Assembly (NCBI RefSeq): GCF_000204055.1
Contig: NW_006768974.1
Location: 1-14,961, forward strand
Reading direction: 5' to 3'
Length of the DNA: 14,961 nucleotides
Origin: Melampsora larici-populina 98AG31
Taxonomy: Eukaryota > Basidiomycota > Pucciniomycetes > Pucciniales > Melampsoraceae
The translations under genes and the position numbers were made by a program. Each line of letters opens with the position of its first letter. The first letter of the stretch is position 1. This document shows positions 1 through 8,696 of this stretch, one piece after another. The notes beneath the pieces are model-generated. The model saw nothing but the letters and a program-made list of their open reading frames with translations, was not told the origin of the DNA and searched no databases.

Positions 1-180
1 GTTAACACAAATGTTCTCAGGCTCATGTTCGACTTGGAAAATCAAATTTAGGGATGAAGATCGTGATGGATCTGTTTTTCCACTTTTTTGAATACAATTC
101 TGACTTGATCATATTTCTTTTGACGTTTTAGGTGATTGTTTCTGTGAGTTTATTGACATCAGTGCAGATTGTTTCAAGTT

Positions 181-1520
181 ATGTTGGTAAAGAACATTTC
201 TTAATAATCATGGATTCATTCTTGGGAATCTCAGCTCAAGTTTGGCAAACTTTGATTGTTGAGTCTCATTCATTCATCTTTCCAATTTACCAATCAAGCT
301 CTAAACTGACAATCTTCTCATGATAGGTTCTTGGCTTTCCACTTCTCTATTGTTCTTTACCTACAATCAGAGCGATTTGGTTACGTCTTTGTTATTGTCT
401 TCCGGCAGATCAAAGTCAAACTTCAGTGGATCGTGTCTCAACCTCTGAATCCTTCGAACGATTAGGATCAGGACGTTGGATACTACTTGGAGGCCTCTAC
501 ATCACCATCATTTTAAGATGTCCTGCCTTTAACCCAGCCAAAGACAATCCATTCGCAATCACGCGGCTACCACTTGATACACCATCAGTTTCACTTACAG
601 CTGCACTCGCTAAGCATCATTCTGCACACGGATTAAATGATACACCAATCGCTCAACAATGTCTTCTTCAACGTCTCACGAGTCTTGATTCACGGTTACT
701 TTATACAATTTTGGGTCACAATTCACTCTTCAACTGTCATTGGTGTCGACATCCATCAAAAAAGCTAATCATAAAAATGATCATTCCTACTATCATTTAC
801 CTTGTCTTGCATCAAAATATGCATTAGCACTCATTACGATCGGTTTACTTGCTACAAATGCTTCTTCATTAGAATCTAAAAGAAGAATTCGGAGTTCAAG
901 AATGTCTATGACAGTCATCTTTGGTTTACTTTTTGAAGTGACGACTGTATTTGTTTTACTACACATCCCATCATTAAGAATGAATGCAAACAATCAAGGT
1001 AGAATGTTAGGTGATAAGATATATAAGATTAGACATATCTTCTTTGCTTGTGTTTTTAGTATTTGTAGTTGGTCTGTGATTACTGAAACTCAAGAATCTA
1101 ATACGACTGCTTTAGCTAAACTTGTGATTCAAATGAGTTTGCTTACTCATCAAGTAGATACACTGGTTAGTCGACTTAGAATGGCTGCTCTTCAACGTAG
1201 TTTGGTGATGCGTGATCCAGTATACAGTCAAGTTGAGTTCTTGATTTTCATCTTGATTCTATTCTGTCATTCCATCTTACTCACTTTACATCAACTGTGA
1301 ATAACCAATATTTTGTGTTTGAAAGGGTAATGAGTTTTGGGAATATGCAGAAAATCAGGCTAAAATTGCCAGCAAAGATAAAGGAGTTAAATCGATTAAA
1401 AAGGATTTCGGTCTTTCTAATACATCAATTCAACCTGATTCAAATCGAGAAGAATTGAAAAAGTTTATTGAAATTAGTTATCCTATTCCTACTTTATCTG
1501 TTTTGGATCCAGTTTTATAA
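181..1520 (+). CDS. Conserved fungal multi-pass membrane protein, spliced, with an apparent frame change
   Basis: Proposed exons are 181-186, 327-1231 and 1326-1520, giving about 368 residues if the reading moves back one base at 758-764. The start is tentative: ATG at 181 plus one codon, then an intron, is the only route I found that enters the long frame at 327, because that frame has TGA stops at 133, 145 and 154. The product has four or five hydrophobic segments: near the N-terminus (LGFPLLY), GRWILLGGLYITIIL, LASKYALALITIGLLAT, MTVIFGLLFEVTTVFVLL and IFFACVFSICSWSV. A soluble motif lies between the second and third: RLLYTILG followed by CHWC. The layout resembles an uncharacterised membrane protein family found across fungi, recalled from memory and not checked. 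The C-terminal exon is hydrophilic and ends in TAA. The biochemical role is unknown. The exon 2 frames at 327-764 and 764-1231 are both well kept, which argues for a real gene rather than a random ORF. Confidence 0.68.
187..326 (+). other. Intron 1 of the membrane-protein gene
   Basis: The donor is GTAAAG at 187 and the acceptor is ATAG ending at 326. A CTGAC branch-like site lies about 20 bases before the acceptor. At 140 bp it is long compared with the other introns in this window. Confidence 0.55.
1232..1325 (+). other. Intron 2 of the membrane-protein gene
   Basis: The donor is GTTGAG at 1232 and the acceptor is AAAG ending at 1325, giving 94 bp in phase 0. Splicing joins the frame ending DPVYSQ to the frame starting GNEFWEYAEN, which is open to the TAA at 1518-1520. 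Confidence 0.7.
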
Positions 1521-1611
1521 AGTCTATCAATCTTCAATTTTATGTTTTAAGATTTTTTGGTCTTCATTGCATAGTTGATTTGTTATAATTGTATATATCT
1601 TCTTTCTTTCC

Positions 1612-1627
1612 TTTTTTTTAAAAAAAA
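1612..1627. repeat. T8-A8 homopolymer palindrome
   Basis: Eight T are followed directly by eight A, about 90 bases after the stop of the membrane-protein gene. It lies in the AT-rich 3' flank, where such tracts are common. A role in transcript end formation is possible but not shown. Confidence 0.4.
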
Positions 1628-2484
1628 TCAAAAAACAAAAAATCCAAAGATCAGACTTCTTTACTTGTCTTTCTTTTGATCGTTCTTTTCTTTTCCATTC
1701 CTCTTTGTGTTCATCTTTCTTCTCTTACATTGGATTTTGTTTATCTTTTTACAATACATACTTGAGAATATAGAGTAAAACTAAAGATGAAGGTTTCAAT
1801 GAAATTCACTTAGTGTGCAGTAAAACATACCTGATATTCAGAACCTGATCAACAAGTATATGTTTGTCAGAAGGAAGGGTAATTTTCACGTGCATGTCCC
1901 TCGTGAGCCCTCGTGCCTTGGGTGCTAGAGGTCAACGACTATGATGGCATGGCGTGAGCCAGTGTGGCCACCGTGCTGAACTTATCAAGATACTTCTCTC
2001 AAAGTAAAACTTGCTCACAATGGATGATGGTGAGCTACACTTCAAGAGACGGTCATTGATAGGTTTGCAACCGGCCTGGGTGATACGCAATATTGTAGTA
2101 GTACAACTTCACTCCCTGTAACCTTGCTCCGTGTTATATTTTTACATCTATGTAAAATGCCAGCACAACCAAATCACGCAACACACTGAAGCCCATGTAT
2201 CAACTTTAGGAATGCCTAAAAATCCTTCCCTTGAAATAAACGTTGCTTCTGACTGTTATTTATCTTGAATTAACTTGTTACCTTCACATTCGAATCCAAG
2301 TCCAGTAGATTCTGCTCTAGCTTTTGATATCCACCCATACTACAAGAAAGGAGATTCAAGATCTCAGTTGTTTATTCATATAAAACAGTTTGAAAAAATG
2401 AAGGAAACTTACCTGGATTGGTATGTGAATTGAGTTTGATGAGTTGCTAATTCAAAAGTGAAAGTGACCAGCAATAGATCGTGA
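1628..2484. other. Gene-free stretch with a GC-richer patch
   Basis: No ORF here has a recognisable product. The patch around 1885-1980 is richer in G+C than its surroundings and has repeated short words (CTCGTG, GTGAGCC, GTGCTGAA-like), as in an old mobile-element fragment. An 8-bp hairpin (TTTTACAT, then ATGTAAAA) sits at 2140-2157. Family and boundaries could not be assigned. Confidence 0.35.
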
Positions 2485-3060
2485 TCACTCAGCGTGCGGA
2501 TTGGATGCGAAAATTGTTGACGTGGCGAGTGAATCAAGGGGAGGATGTGTGACTCTCAGGACTAGACAGGCTTCGGGGTTGACCCCATCCACGGTGTGAT
2601 GCAGGTTTGCTGCGCTGCATGTCAGCTGTATTTGGGGGGAAAACAAAAAAAAGTGCAAACATGACAACAATTATAGCTGATCTAGACATGTTTACATATG
2701 GTTTTTTTTCTTTCAAAGGCTTGATTATAATGGGCACAATTCTGGGTATGTGGAGGTGTGCCAGCTGATTCCTGAGTACTCATCTATGCTCAAGGAATGC
2801 TCATTCGAGATGCTCAATCAAGATGAAAATGAGCATGCTTGAGCAAGATGGAAGTTTTGCATGCTGATCACCTGAGCACAACAAAAAATTGTGACATGAC
2901 AGGATATATGGAAATTATTGTTTTTTGAACAAATATTGAAGGCTTTTCATGCTCACCTCTATGCGAGCTCTGGTTTTGGCCCCTGTGATTGGGGGTTGAT
3001 ACATTTTTTTCGGGTTGTGTGCTCAATGTGTATCACATCTAGAAGTACTATCCAAACTAA
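2485..3060. repeat. Possible mobile-element remnant with TGCTCA/TGAGCA clusters
   Basis: A GC-rich island at about 2510-2640 contains the hairpin-forming words GGGGTTGACCCC and ATGCAG...CTGCAT. It is followed at about 2785-2880 by several copies of TGCTCA and its reverse complement TGAGCA, which can pair with each other. No coding sequence is recognisable. A decayed MITE-like element is the likeliest reading, but no target duplication or clean termini were found. Confidence 0.25.
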
Positions 3061-4100
3061 AGTTTAATGTATGTTCTCTATCAACCCATAGTTGTTCAGA
3101 AAGGGCAATGCCTGAACTGCTGTGCACTAAATAGGGCGTGTGGAGCGGTATCACAGTTATTTTGGGGTGTGCTATATGCTCCAAATGTCATAGTGGAGTC
3201 CAGGCACCGCAATCCAGGGCCAGTCTTTCCCATATTGGAGCAATCACACTGCAACCAAGGGGTATATTTCCACTATATAGCAGAGATATCTGCACCAACT
3301 GGATGGACAAAGGGTATCTGTACCATTTCCAACAAACAAACCAGCCTATTCCCTACTTTACGCCACACCTCACCTCACCATTGTATGGGACATGGACGAC
3401 CATGAATATTTTGAACAATGGTGACCTGTATTTTTGGTCTGCTTTTCCATTACCTCAAGTAGTGCACTATATATGTGCTAATAGTGGTCTCCTTCAAAGC
3501 ATGCTGTATAGAAAAATTACAGTGTGCTCACCGCTGCAACATTGTGAGTAATGTTACTTTTTGAAAAAGAGTGGAGCCATAGCGGCTCATAGCGCAGGAT
3601 CCCCAGTCCTGTGGTCTTGGCTGGGTGGGATAGGTGGTATTTTAAAAATGGAATAAACTTGAGTAATGAGAGTGAAGCGGTGTTCAGATGTGATCTGCTT
3701 GGGTGAGGACAGTGGTACTGTTGTTAGGGAATGTGAGTTTTTTACAACAGTGTGCCACCAAAAAAGTCTTGCTTAAGGTCTTCTCTGCTATAAGCATATG
3801 TGATCTCCGACATCTGTACACACCTCTCCATCATGGACTTCCACCAAAGTTGTACCTTGCCTGGTGCTCACAATGACAGTGATGATGTTATTAAATCAGA
3901 AGTATTAGATGATGTTTAGAGTGAAACTTGCCCAAATGAACTTTATTAAAGACCATTAACAGAAAAAGAATTTGAGATCAAAGAAGAAGAAAAGACTTCA
4001 AATTCAACAACAATAATAACAACATTATCATATCACTTTTTCATTATACAAAGTCATGATTGGATTCACTTTGGGAAACAAAGCCTCTCAATCCCCATTT
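3061..4100. other. Gene-free stretch with two unrecognised short ORFs
   Basis: Two overlapping ORFs at 3067-3405 and 3138-3551 in different frames give products with no motif I recognise, and neither looks like a gene. Imperfect inverted similarity (AGCGGT followed by CAC near 3147, and its complement near 3530) hints at a degenerate inverted-repeat element of about 400 bp. A small stem (GAGCC...GGCTC) lies at 3574-3588. The rest shows nothing assignable. Confidence 0.25.
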
Positions 4101-4751
4101 TTATATCTATGGTTCAACCAAAAACTGACATATGGAAATTTATCTTAAACAGGTTAAGTCTGGTCACACCACTTGCGCTTAGGATTCTAATATTTAGGTC
4201 TTGTGATAGCTCTGATAACAATTGCCAAGGAAGAGGCAAACAAATCAAGATGTTTCACATCCAGAAAATTGGTCTTGCAATTCTTGAGAGAGTCAAATCA
4301 TGGGATTGATCTCTAACACAATTATCATTCTCAAACTGCCAGATCTGTTGATTTGATCAAATTTTGAATTAGGGACCTTGCAAAACATATTGAACATTGG
4401 GAATCACTTATAGACACAATCCAACACAATCATCAGCAGCCCAAAACCTAAAAGAGTTTTAGGGGTTAAATAATGAGCTCTCAATCCCCAAAATGATTGA
4501 AGGCTTCAAACCACATGAACTCCACTGTTATTTTGCAAATGATTTCACAAGCATTGATCACATGTGCCATAAATGTCTTTCCTACAAATCAACAGAATTC
4601 ATGTCAAGTTTGACAGCATTTCAAGCCAAAGTTTCCTTGGTCAATTGGTCACTCAATCAAAGCATCTGATTCAATGATTGAGAAATTTTGAAGCCATTCA
4701 AACTGAGCATTCTCTTCAACTTCCTTTGTTCAATGAAGCACAATTTGGTGT

Positions 4752-4780
4752 TTTTTGCACTTCCAAAAGAGGTGCAAAAA
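4752..4780. repeat. Hairpin with a 9-bp stem
   Basis: TTTTTGCAC at 4752-4760 pairs perfectly with GTGCAAAAA at 4772-4780 across an 11-base loop. The word CAAAAGAGGTG from the loop and right arm recurs near 4825-4836. There is no associated gene. Confidence 0.45.
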
Positions 4781-4917
4781 CATGTATTCTGAGCTTGCAA
4801 ATTTCAGATGTCAAATATGAAATCAAAAGAGGTGGTTGTCTGTGTCATAGAATGAAGGCAACCATTATATTTGCTTTTGTTTCAAGACTATTCATGTGGA
4901 AATCACATAGTTCAAAA

Positions 4918-4937
4918 ATGAACATGATCATGTTCAT
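4918..4937. repeat. Perfect 20-bp palindrome
   Basis: The bases from ATGAACATGA to TCATGTTCAT form an exact self-complementary sequence with no spacer. It lies about 150 bp before the retroelement coding region. It may be chance in AT-rich DNA, a hairpin, or a binding site for a dimeric protein. Confidence 0.55.
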
Positions 4938-5091
4938 GTTCATGAGTGTGTGACTCCTTTTGGAAATGTAATACACCGGCTGGTGATATTTGTTTCTGTG
5001 AATTAGCATCCATTCTTGCCGACTATGAGTAGCTTGAATCACATTGGAAACATAATAACATCTAGAAGCCACAGTGCTCTCAGAGTTTAAA

Positions 5092-6117
5092 ATGGCGGCG
5101 CCCGCCGCCCAATTTGCTAGTTATGAGTTTAATATTACAGAACTCAATGCATATATGGACGACTCATGGGGTATAAGTCTAGCTACAGACATGGTTTCTT
5201 TCAAAGGCAAACAGATCTCTTTGAATCAAGCTAAATTCCTATCCATTTTCGACTTCATTAACCTTCCGTGGGCTTGGGAAAAACAAATTTTCGGCAGCAC
5301 CTTAGATATTATTGGATATTCAGTCAATTGTGAAGAAGTTTCCATTTCCCTTCCTGAAGGAAAACGTATCTCCCTCATTGTGGCTCTTCGTGCTTTCACT
5401 TCTATTCTCTCACACCCCCTGATTGACTGGCAGCGCATCACGGGTTGGGCCAACTGGGGCCTCAACATTTTTCCTTTGGGAAGATGGGCTTTACAGTCCT
5501 CATGGGATAAAATGGCAGGAAAATCACTTAGAAATGCGCATATTCCCCTCAACCGTCTGAACGTTGAAGATTTAAACTGGCTAGCGGATGCACTCGAAGC
5601 TTGGCCAGGCCGACACGTACTGAAACACCTGCATTGGGCTATCTCTGACGCTGACTGTATGTTTTTCACAGACGCGTGTCCTACAGGTTTTGGTTTCTGG
5701 CAACCATCAAATGGCTGTGCCTGGAGCTGCTCACTACCACCACCATCCCGTAACAGCTTCTGGGCAGAGCTTTTAGCCGTTGTCTCAGCCATTAGGATGG
5801 CGGTTGACTTCAAAGCCTCAAAAACAGTTATCTTTACGGACTCCGAATCAGTCTTGTACCTGTTCTCCTCTCACCGTCCAACCTCAACCGCTAGGTCACT
5901 TTTCAAATATGCTATCAACTTAATGCTCTCTCACCCAATAGACGTCAAGGTTCGATTTGTTCCACAACAAAACAATCGAGTCGCGGACGCTCTCTCAAAA
6001 GGCCAATTCGACTTAGCCCGCTCTTTGGTTCCACGTCTTCACCTTAGAACGTTTTCTCCCGATCCTTCTACCCTCGTAGGAGGCCACCAAGACCGTTCTC
6101 TCCCATCTCTATCATAG
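5092..6117 (+). CDS. Reverse transcriptase C-terminus plus RNase H (retroelement ORF, 5'-truncated)
   Basis: The product has 341 residues if read from ATG 5092, but this is a fragment and the true start is lost upstream. The RT catalytic box YMDD is at residues 21-24, followed by the thumb/connection region with LDIIGYSV (about 71-78) and WANWGLNIFPLGR (about 119-131). RNase H follows with all four acidic residues present: D194 in FFTDACPTG, E226 in WAELLAV, D250 in FTDSES and D298 in RVADALSKG. The arrangement matches RT/RNase H proteins of basidiomycete tyrosine-recombinase retroelements. Without the fingers and most of the palm it cannot be an active polymerase, while the RNase H domain looks complete. 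It ends in TAG at 6115-6117, in the same frame as the recombinase that follows. Confidence 0.85.
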   Translation: MAAPAAQFASYEFNITELNAYMDDSWGISLATDMVSFKGKQISLNQAKFLSIFDFINLPWAWEKQIFGSTLDIIGYSVNCEEVSISLPEGKRISLIVALRAFTSILSHPLIDWQRITGWANWGLNIFPLGRWALQSSWDKMAGKSLRNAHIPLNRLNVEDLNWLADALEAWPGRHVLKHLHWAISDADCMFFTDACPTGFGFWQPSNGCAWSCSLPPPSRNSFWAELLAVVSAIRMAVDFKASKTVIFTDSESVLYLFSSHRPTSTARSLFKYAINLMLSHPIDVKVRFVPQQNNRVADALSKGQFDLARSLVPRLHLRTFSPDPSTLVGGHQDRSLPSLS

Positions 6118-6123
6118 TCGAAG

Positions 6124-7293
6124 ATGACGAGAAGCAAAAAGATCCCTGCAGTTCCCCTCTCCTTCGAAGAGCGAGAATCATTGAACAAATTCGACATAAA
6201 CAATTGTCTGGAGAAATCTACAGTCGCAAAGTACACCTCCGGCTATAGAAGATTCATGAAATTCTGCAAGGAGCACCACATTCGACCATACCCTAGCGAG
6301 ACCAACTTATGTCATTTCATTTCCGTCATCTCCAGAGAGGTGCTACCTGACACAGTGGGAAAATACCTCACTGGCATCTCCCACTCCATGCGTGATCAGT
6401 ATCCTATAGTCCTAATCACCCGCAATTCCCTTCAGGTTAAAGAATTGCTACGAGGTTGTCAGAAACTCTTTTCAAAACCTGTTATACAAGCCAACGCCTT
6501 TACCATCTACGACATCACCATCTCAGCAAATTACTTCAACTCCTCGTTTGACGATGCTCTGTTTAACACCATCTTAGCACTAGGTTTCTCAGGCCTACAT
6601 CGCCTAGGGGAACTCACCATACCGGATACCTTAAATCTCCAAAACGAAAGAAAATCAATTAGAAGATCTTCTCTTGTCATTTCCCTATGTGGATCCGTCG
6701 CATGCTACAATCTTCCTTACCACAAAGGCGACCCAAATTTTAAAGGTACTCCAGTCACCATAGTCAATAGACCAGGAGACCGAACATGTCCAGTAAGAAC
6801 ACTTCTCAACTATACTCAAGCTCGCGACAAAAGATTCCCAATTCAACCATTCTGGCTGATTCGAGAAAATGGTCGCCAACCCACGCGAAGCTGGTTTATG
6901 AAGCGCATTCAAGAAATATTTGGAAATTCAAGATCCGGCCATTCACTTCGCGCAGGAGGAGCAACGGCCTATGCACAAAACGGAATGGACATGGATACCA
7001 TCCAATGCATAGGACGATGGTCATCAGAAGCGTTTCGCACCTACATTTGCACGCACCCGCTCCTGAACTTGAACAAAACCCAACGCGTCACTCAAGCCTC
7101 TGGTTTCACCACGGGAAAACACATTCAATTTCCTGGAGCTGTTCTCGTAAGCCTCCACATCATTCATAAGCCCAGCTTATTCAAAAAATCTTCCAGATTT
7201 TTCTCAAACACCACAGGAAAACGATCCGCTGATGTTTCATTACTTTTTTCTTCCTACAGCCGTGGGCCAGAAATAAGTGATCAACCCATTTGA
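6124..7293 (+). CDS. Tyrosine recombinase (phage-integrase family) of the retroelement
   Basis: This 389-residue product should integrate circular retroelement cDNA by recombination through a covalent 3'-phosphotyrosine. The N-terminal SAM-like core-binding region covers about residues 20-115 (STVAKYTSGYRRFMKFC). The catalytic residues are all visible: R160 in GLHRLGEL, K201 in YHKGD, H273 and R276 in GHSLRAGGAT, W299 in IGRWSS in the second His/Trp position, and the nucleophile Y307 in RTYI. The last ~60 residues after the usual end are a Ser-rich extension of unknown role. The ATG lies six bases after the TAG of the RT/RNase H ORF and in the same frame, so readthrough or reinitiation is possible. 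The frame has no internal stop. Confidence 0.9.
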   Translation: MTRSKKIPAVPLSFEERESLNKFDINNCLEKSTVAKYTSGYRRFMKFCKEHHIRPYPSETNLCHFISVISREVLPDTVGKYLTGISHSMRDQYPIVLITRNSLQVKELLRGCQKLFSKPVIQANAFTIYDITISANYFNSSFDDALFNTILALGFSGLHRLGELTIPDTLNLQNERKSIRRSSLVISLCGSVACYNLPYHKGDPNFKGTPVTIVNRPGDRTCPVRTLLNYTQARDKRFPIQPFWLIRENGRQPTRSWFMKRIQEIFGNSRSGHSLRAGGATAYAQNGMDMDTIQCIGRWSSEAFRTYICTHPLLNLNKTQRVTQASGFTTGKHIQFPGAVLVSLHIIHKPSLFKKSSRFFSNTTGKRSADVSLLFSSYSRGPEISDQPI

Positions 7294-8289
7294 CACGTAT
7301 AGTCATGGGCAGCATTGAGTAAGTCTTCATTCAAGACTGTAATCCTCTGTCGAATACACGCTAACATTCAAGGAATCACACAGGGTTCCTTCATAGGGTG
7401 CAGCCTCTGCAATTCCTACCTCCTTCCAATGTGGAAATACCACTTCATGGAAGATTGTCAGTCATTCTCGTTGAATGTTTTCAGAAAAATTAACAGCTTC
7501 AATCCCATAGACGGCTGATACGTGGTTACACCGTTTGGCAAACAGTTTATTCACATTTAGATTAAGCACATAGAGTCCTACACCTTCATTCAGATTTGAC
7601 TAAATCATCATTCTACATCACTACTCAAAAACCTACCATCACTACTCTATATACTACGAGGGTGGTAGAACACGTGCTTATCTCATTTCTCTGTTTCATT
7701 TGTGTGTATACGTAGTTCAGGCTTCCTCTCTCATGATTCAATTCAAGCCTGCCCTCTGCGGCCGTTTAGCGTGAACCAGATACTTCAAAGTATCCAAAAC
7801 GCAAAAGAGACCCATTCCTCAACTTCCATGCGACTCACTTTGCCTAGTCGCTAAAGGCTTTCTTAACTACATGTACCACCCGTTCACCCACATGCTGTCA
7901 GCCTGAAGCTCAACAAGCAAAACTACATCGCAACACCTTCCACGCAAACCACAGGATACACTTCCACTTTTCCATTCTGATTTCATAGCATATTCATAAA
8001 GAGCTTATCCCAGAAAAACAAAACGGATTCATCTTCGGATTTCGGGTTAATGTTGATGGTTCAAAATGAAGACTTACAAAAACAGATCTACATACATAAT
8101 GCATAAGCTTGATTGTCCCGAATCTTCAACCATTTTAGTAAATATTTTATCGAGCTTGAGAATCCGGAGTTCATCATGAAGTGTGAGTGTCAATTGTCTG
8201 ATGAGCGTTAAAAATCGTGTGTGTGTGTGTTTACGTTCCTCAAATGTTCAACTTTATCTATCAGAAACACATGAATGTCAAGCAACGTA
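7294..8289. other. 3' flank of the retroelement, no gene
   Basis: This is probably the 3' untranslated part of the retroelement plus unique DNA; its end could not be fixed. It contains a direct repeat CATCACTACTC (7616-7626, 7637-7647), the inverted pair CAGGCTT (7718-7724) and AAGCCTG (7745-7751), and a small stem GATACTT/AAGTATC near 7779-7794. The ORF at 7315-7518 has no recognisable domain. Confidence 0.35.
8217..8230. repeat. (GT)7 microsatellite
   Basis: Seven tandem GT units lie about 60 bases before the left end of the pogo-like element. Confidence 0.8.
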
Positions 8290-8311
8290 CAGTCGCCGCT
8301 CGATATAAGCA
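8290..8311 (+). repeat. Left terminal inverted repeat
   Basis: This 22-bp arm matches 9126-9147 exactly in inverted orientation. Beyond base 22 the two ends diverge. Confidence 0.93.
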
Positions 8312-8452
8312 CACATCGAGTTAGCATATTTCGCTATAAGGGTCAAATTTCAGTGAAACAAAAATGCGGGGGGCTTAATTGGAGCACTTTAGCATATAGG
8401 CTAAACGCATTTTTTTTCTGGAAATATGCTTACAAGGAACGAGAAAGTGTGG

Positions 8453-8499
8453 CTTTATAAGCATAAGTAACCACTCTCAAGTCATGTATGCTTATAAAG
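8453..8499. repeat. Subterminal hairpin in the pogo-like element
   Basis: The 13-base arm CTTTATAAGCATA at 8453-8465 pairs exactly with TATGCTTATAAAG at 8487-8499. Each arm contains one copy of the TATGCTT/AAGCATA word that recurs near both ends of the element. Confidence 0.75.
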
Positions 8500-8696
8500 A
8501 GTGGCCTAGAAACATCTAGATTCCAGACAGGTGAGGAAAAAAACAGTAGGTATGCCAGTGGGACTCGAAAGAAATCAGTGGACCCAAATCCTGATAGCAA
8601 TTCTGCTTGACTAAGACCCAGCCATCAAATTTTATCAAGTCGACCCTACACCACTTTTGTTTCAGCATTCTATCCTGCTCTACATCCTCAATCAAA

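Larger units (their letters stand above)
4101..5091. other. Gene-free stretch, possible reverse-oriented LTR remnant
   Basis: No gene is supported. On the minus strand, bases around 4205-4220 read TTATCAGAGC, which resembles the common LTR-retrotransposon primer-binding word TGGTATCAGAGC. If that is real, an LTR on the minus strand would occupy the sequence just above it in plus coordinates. No matching second LTR or gag/pol frame is present. Several hairpins and palindromes are listed separately. Confidence 0.22.
5080..8080 (+). mobile_element. 5'-truncated DIRS-order (Ngaro-like) tyrosine-recombinase retrotransposon
   Basis: A reverse transcriptase/RNase H frame followed by a tyrosine recombinase frame is the hallmark of DIRS-order retrotransposons. 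Ngaro-like members without a methyltransferase frame are known from basidiomycetes. The 5' part (gag and most of the RT palm) is missing: homology-like sequence starts just before the YMDD box at about 5090. The outer limits given are approximate. The split direct repeats expected downstream of the recombinase were not recognised; the only nearby repeats are short, such as CATCACTACTC at 7616-7626 and 7637-7647. Both enzyme frames are largely intact, so the copy is probably fairly recent or was carried in by a rearrangement. Confidence 0.7.

Noticed and set aside
745..827. Possible intron explaining the frame change in the membrane-protein gene
   Set aside because: GT at 745 and AG at 826-827 would restore the frame, but the donor GTCGAC is poor and splicing would remove the LPCLASKYA segment that looks like the start of a membrane helix. 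It is kept only as an alternative.
2286..2300. TTCGAATCC word resembling a tRNA T-loop
   Set aside because: No acceptor, D or anticodon stems can be paired around it on either strand.
3067..3551. Two overlapping ORFs of 112 and 137 residues
   Set aside because: They are in different frames over the same DNA, have no recognisable motif, and lie in repeat-like sequence.
4447..4463. CCTAAAA-GAG-TTTTAGG hairpin resembling a bacterial terminator
   Set aside because: The window is eukaryotic, so an intrinsic terminator is not expected, and there is no gene just upstream.
4678..4953. 91-residue ORF
   Set aside because: It starts at a non-ATG codon, has no domain, and its end is low complexity created by the ATG-rich palindrome region.
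5226..5813. 195-residue ORF on the minus strand
   Set aside because: It lies wholly opposite the RT/RNase H frame, whose conserved motifs prove the plus strand is coding, so this is an antisense shadow.
6786..7169. 127-residue ORF overlapping the recombinase in another frame
   Set aside because: The recombinase frame holds all catalytic residues in this stretch, and the overlapping product has no recognisable feature.
7315..7518. 67-residue ORF after the recombinase
   Set aside because: No ATG start, no motif and no conserved-looking composition; it is treated as part of the retroelement 3' region.
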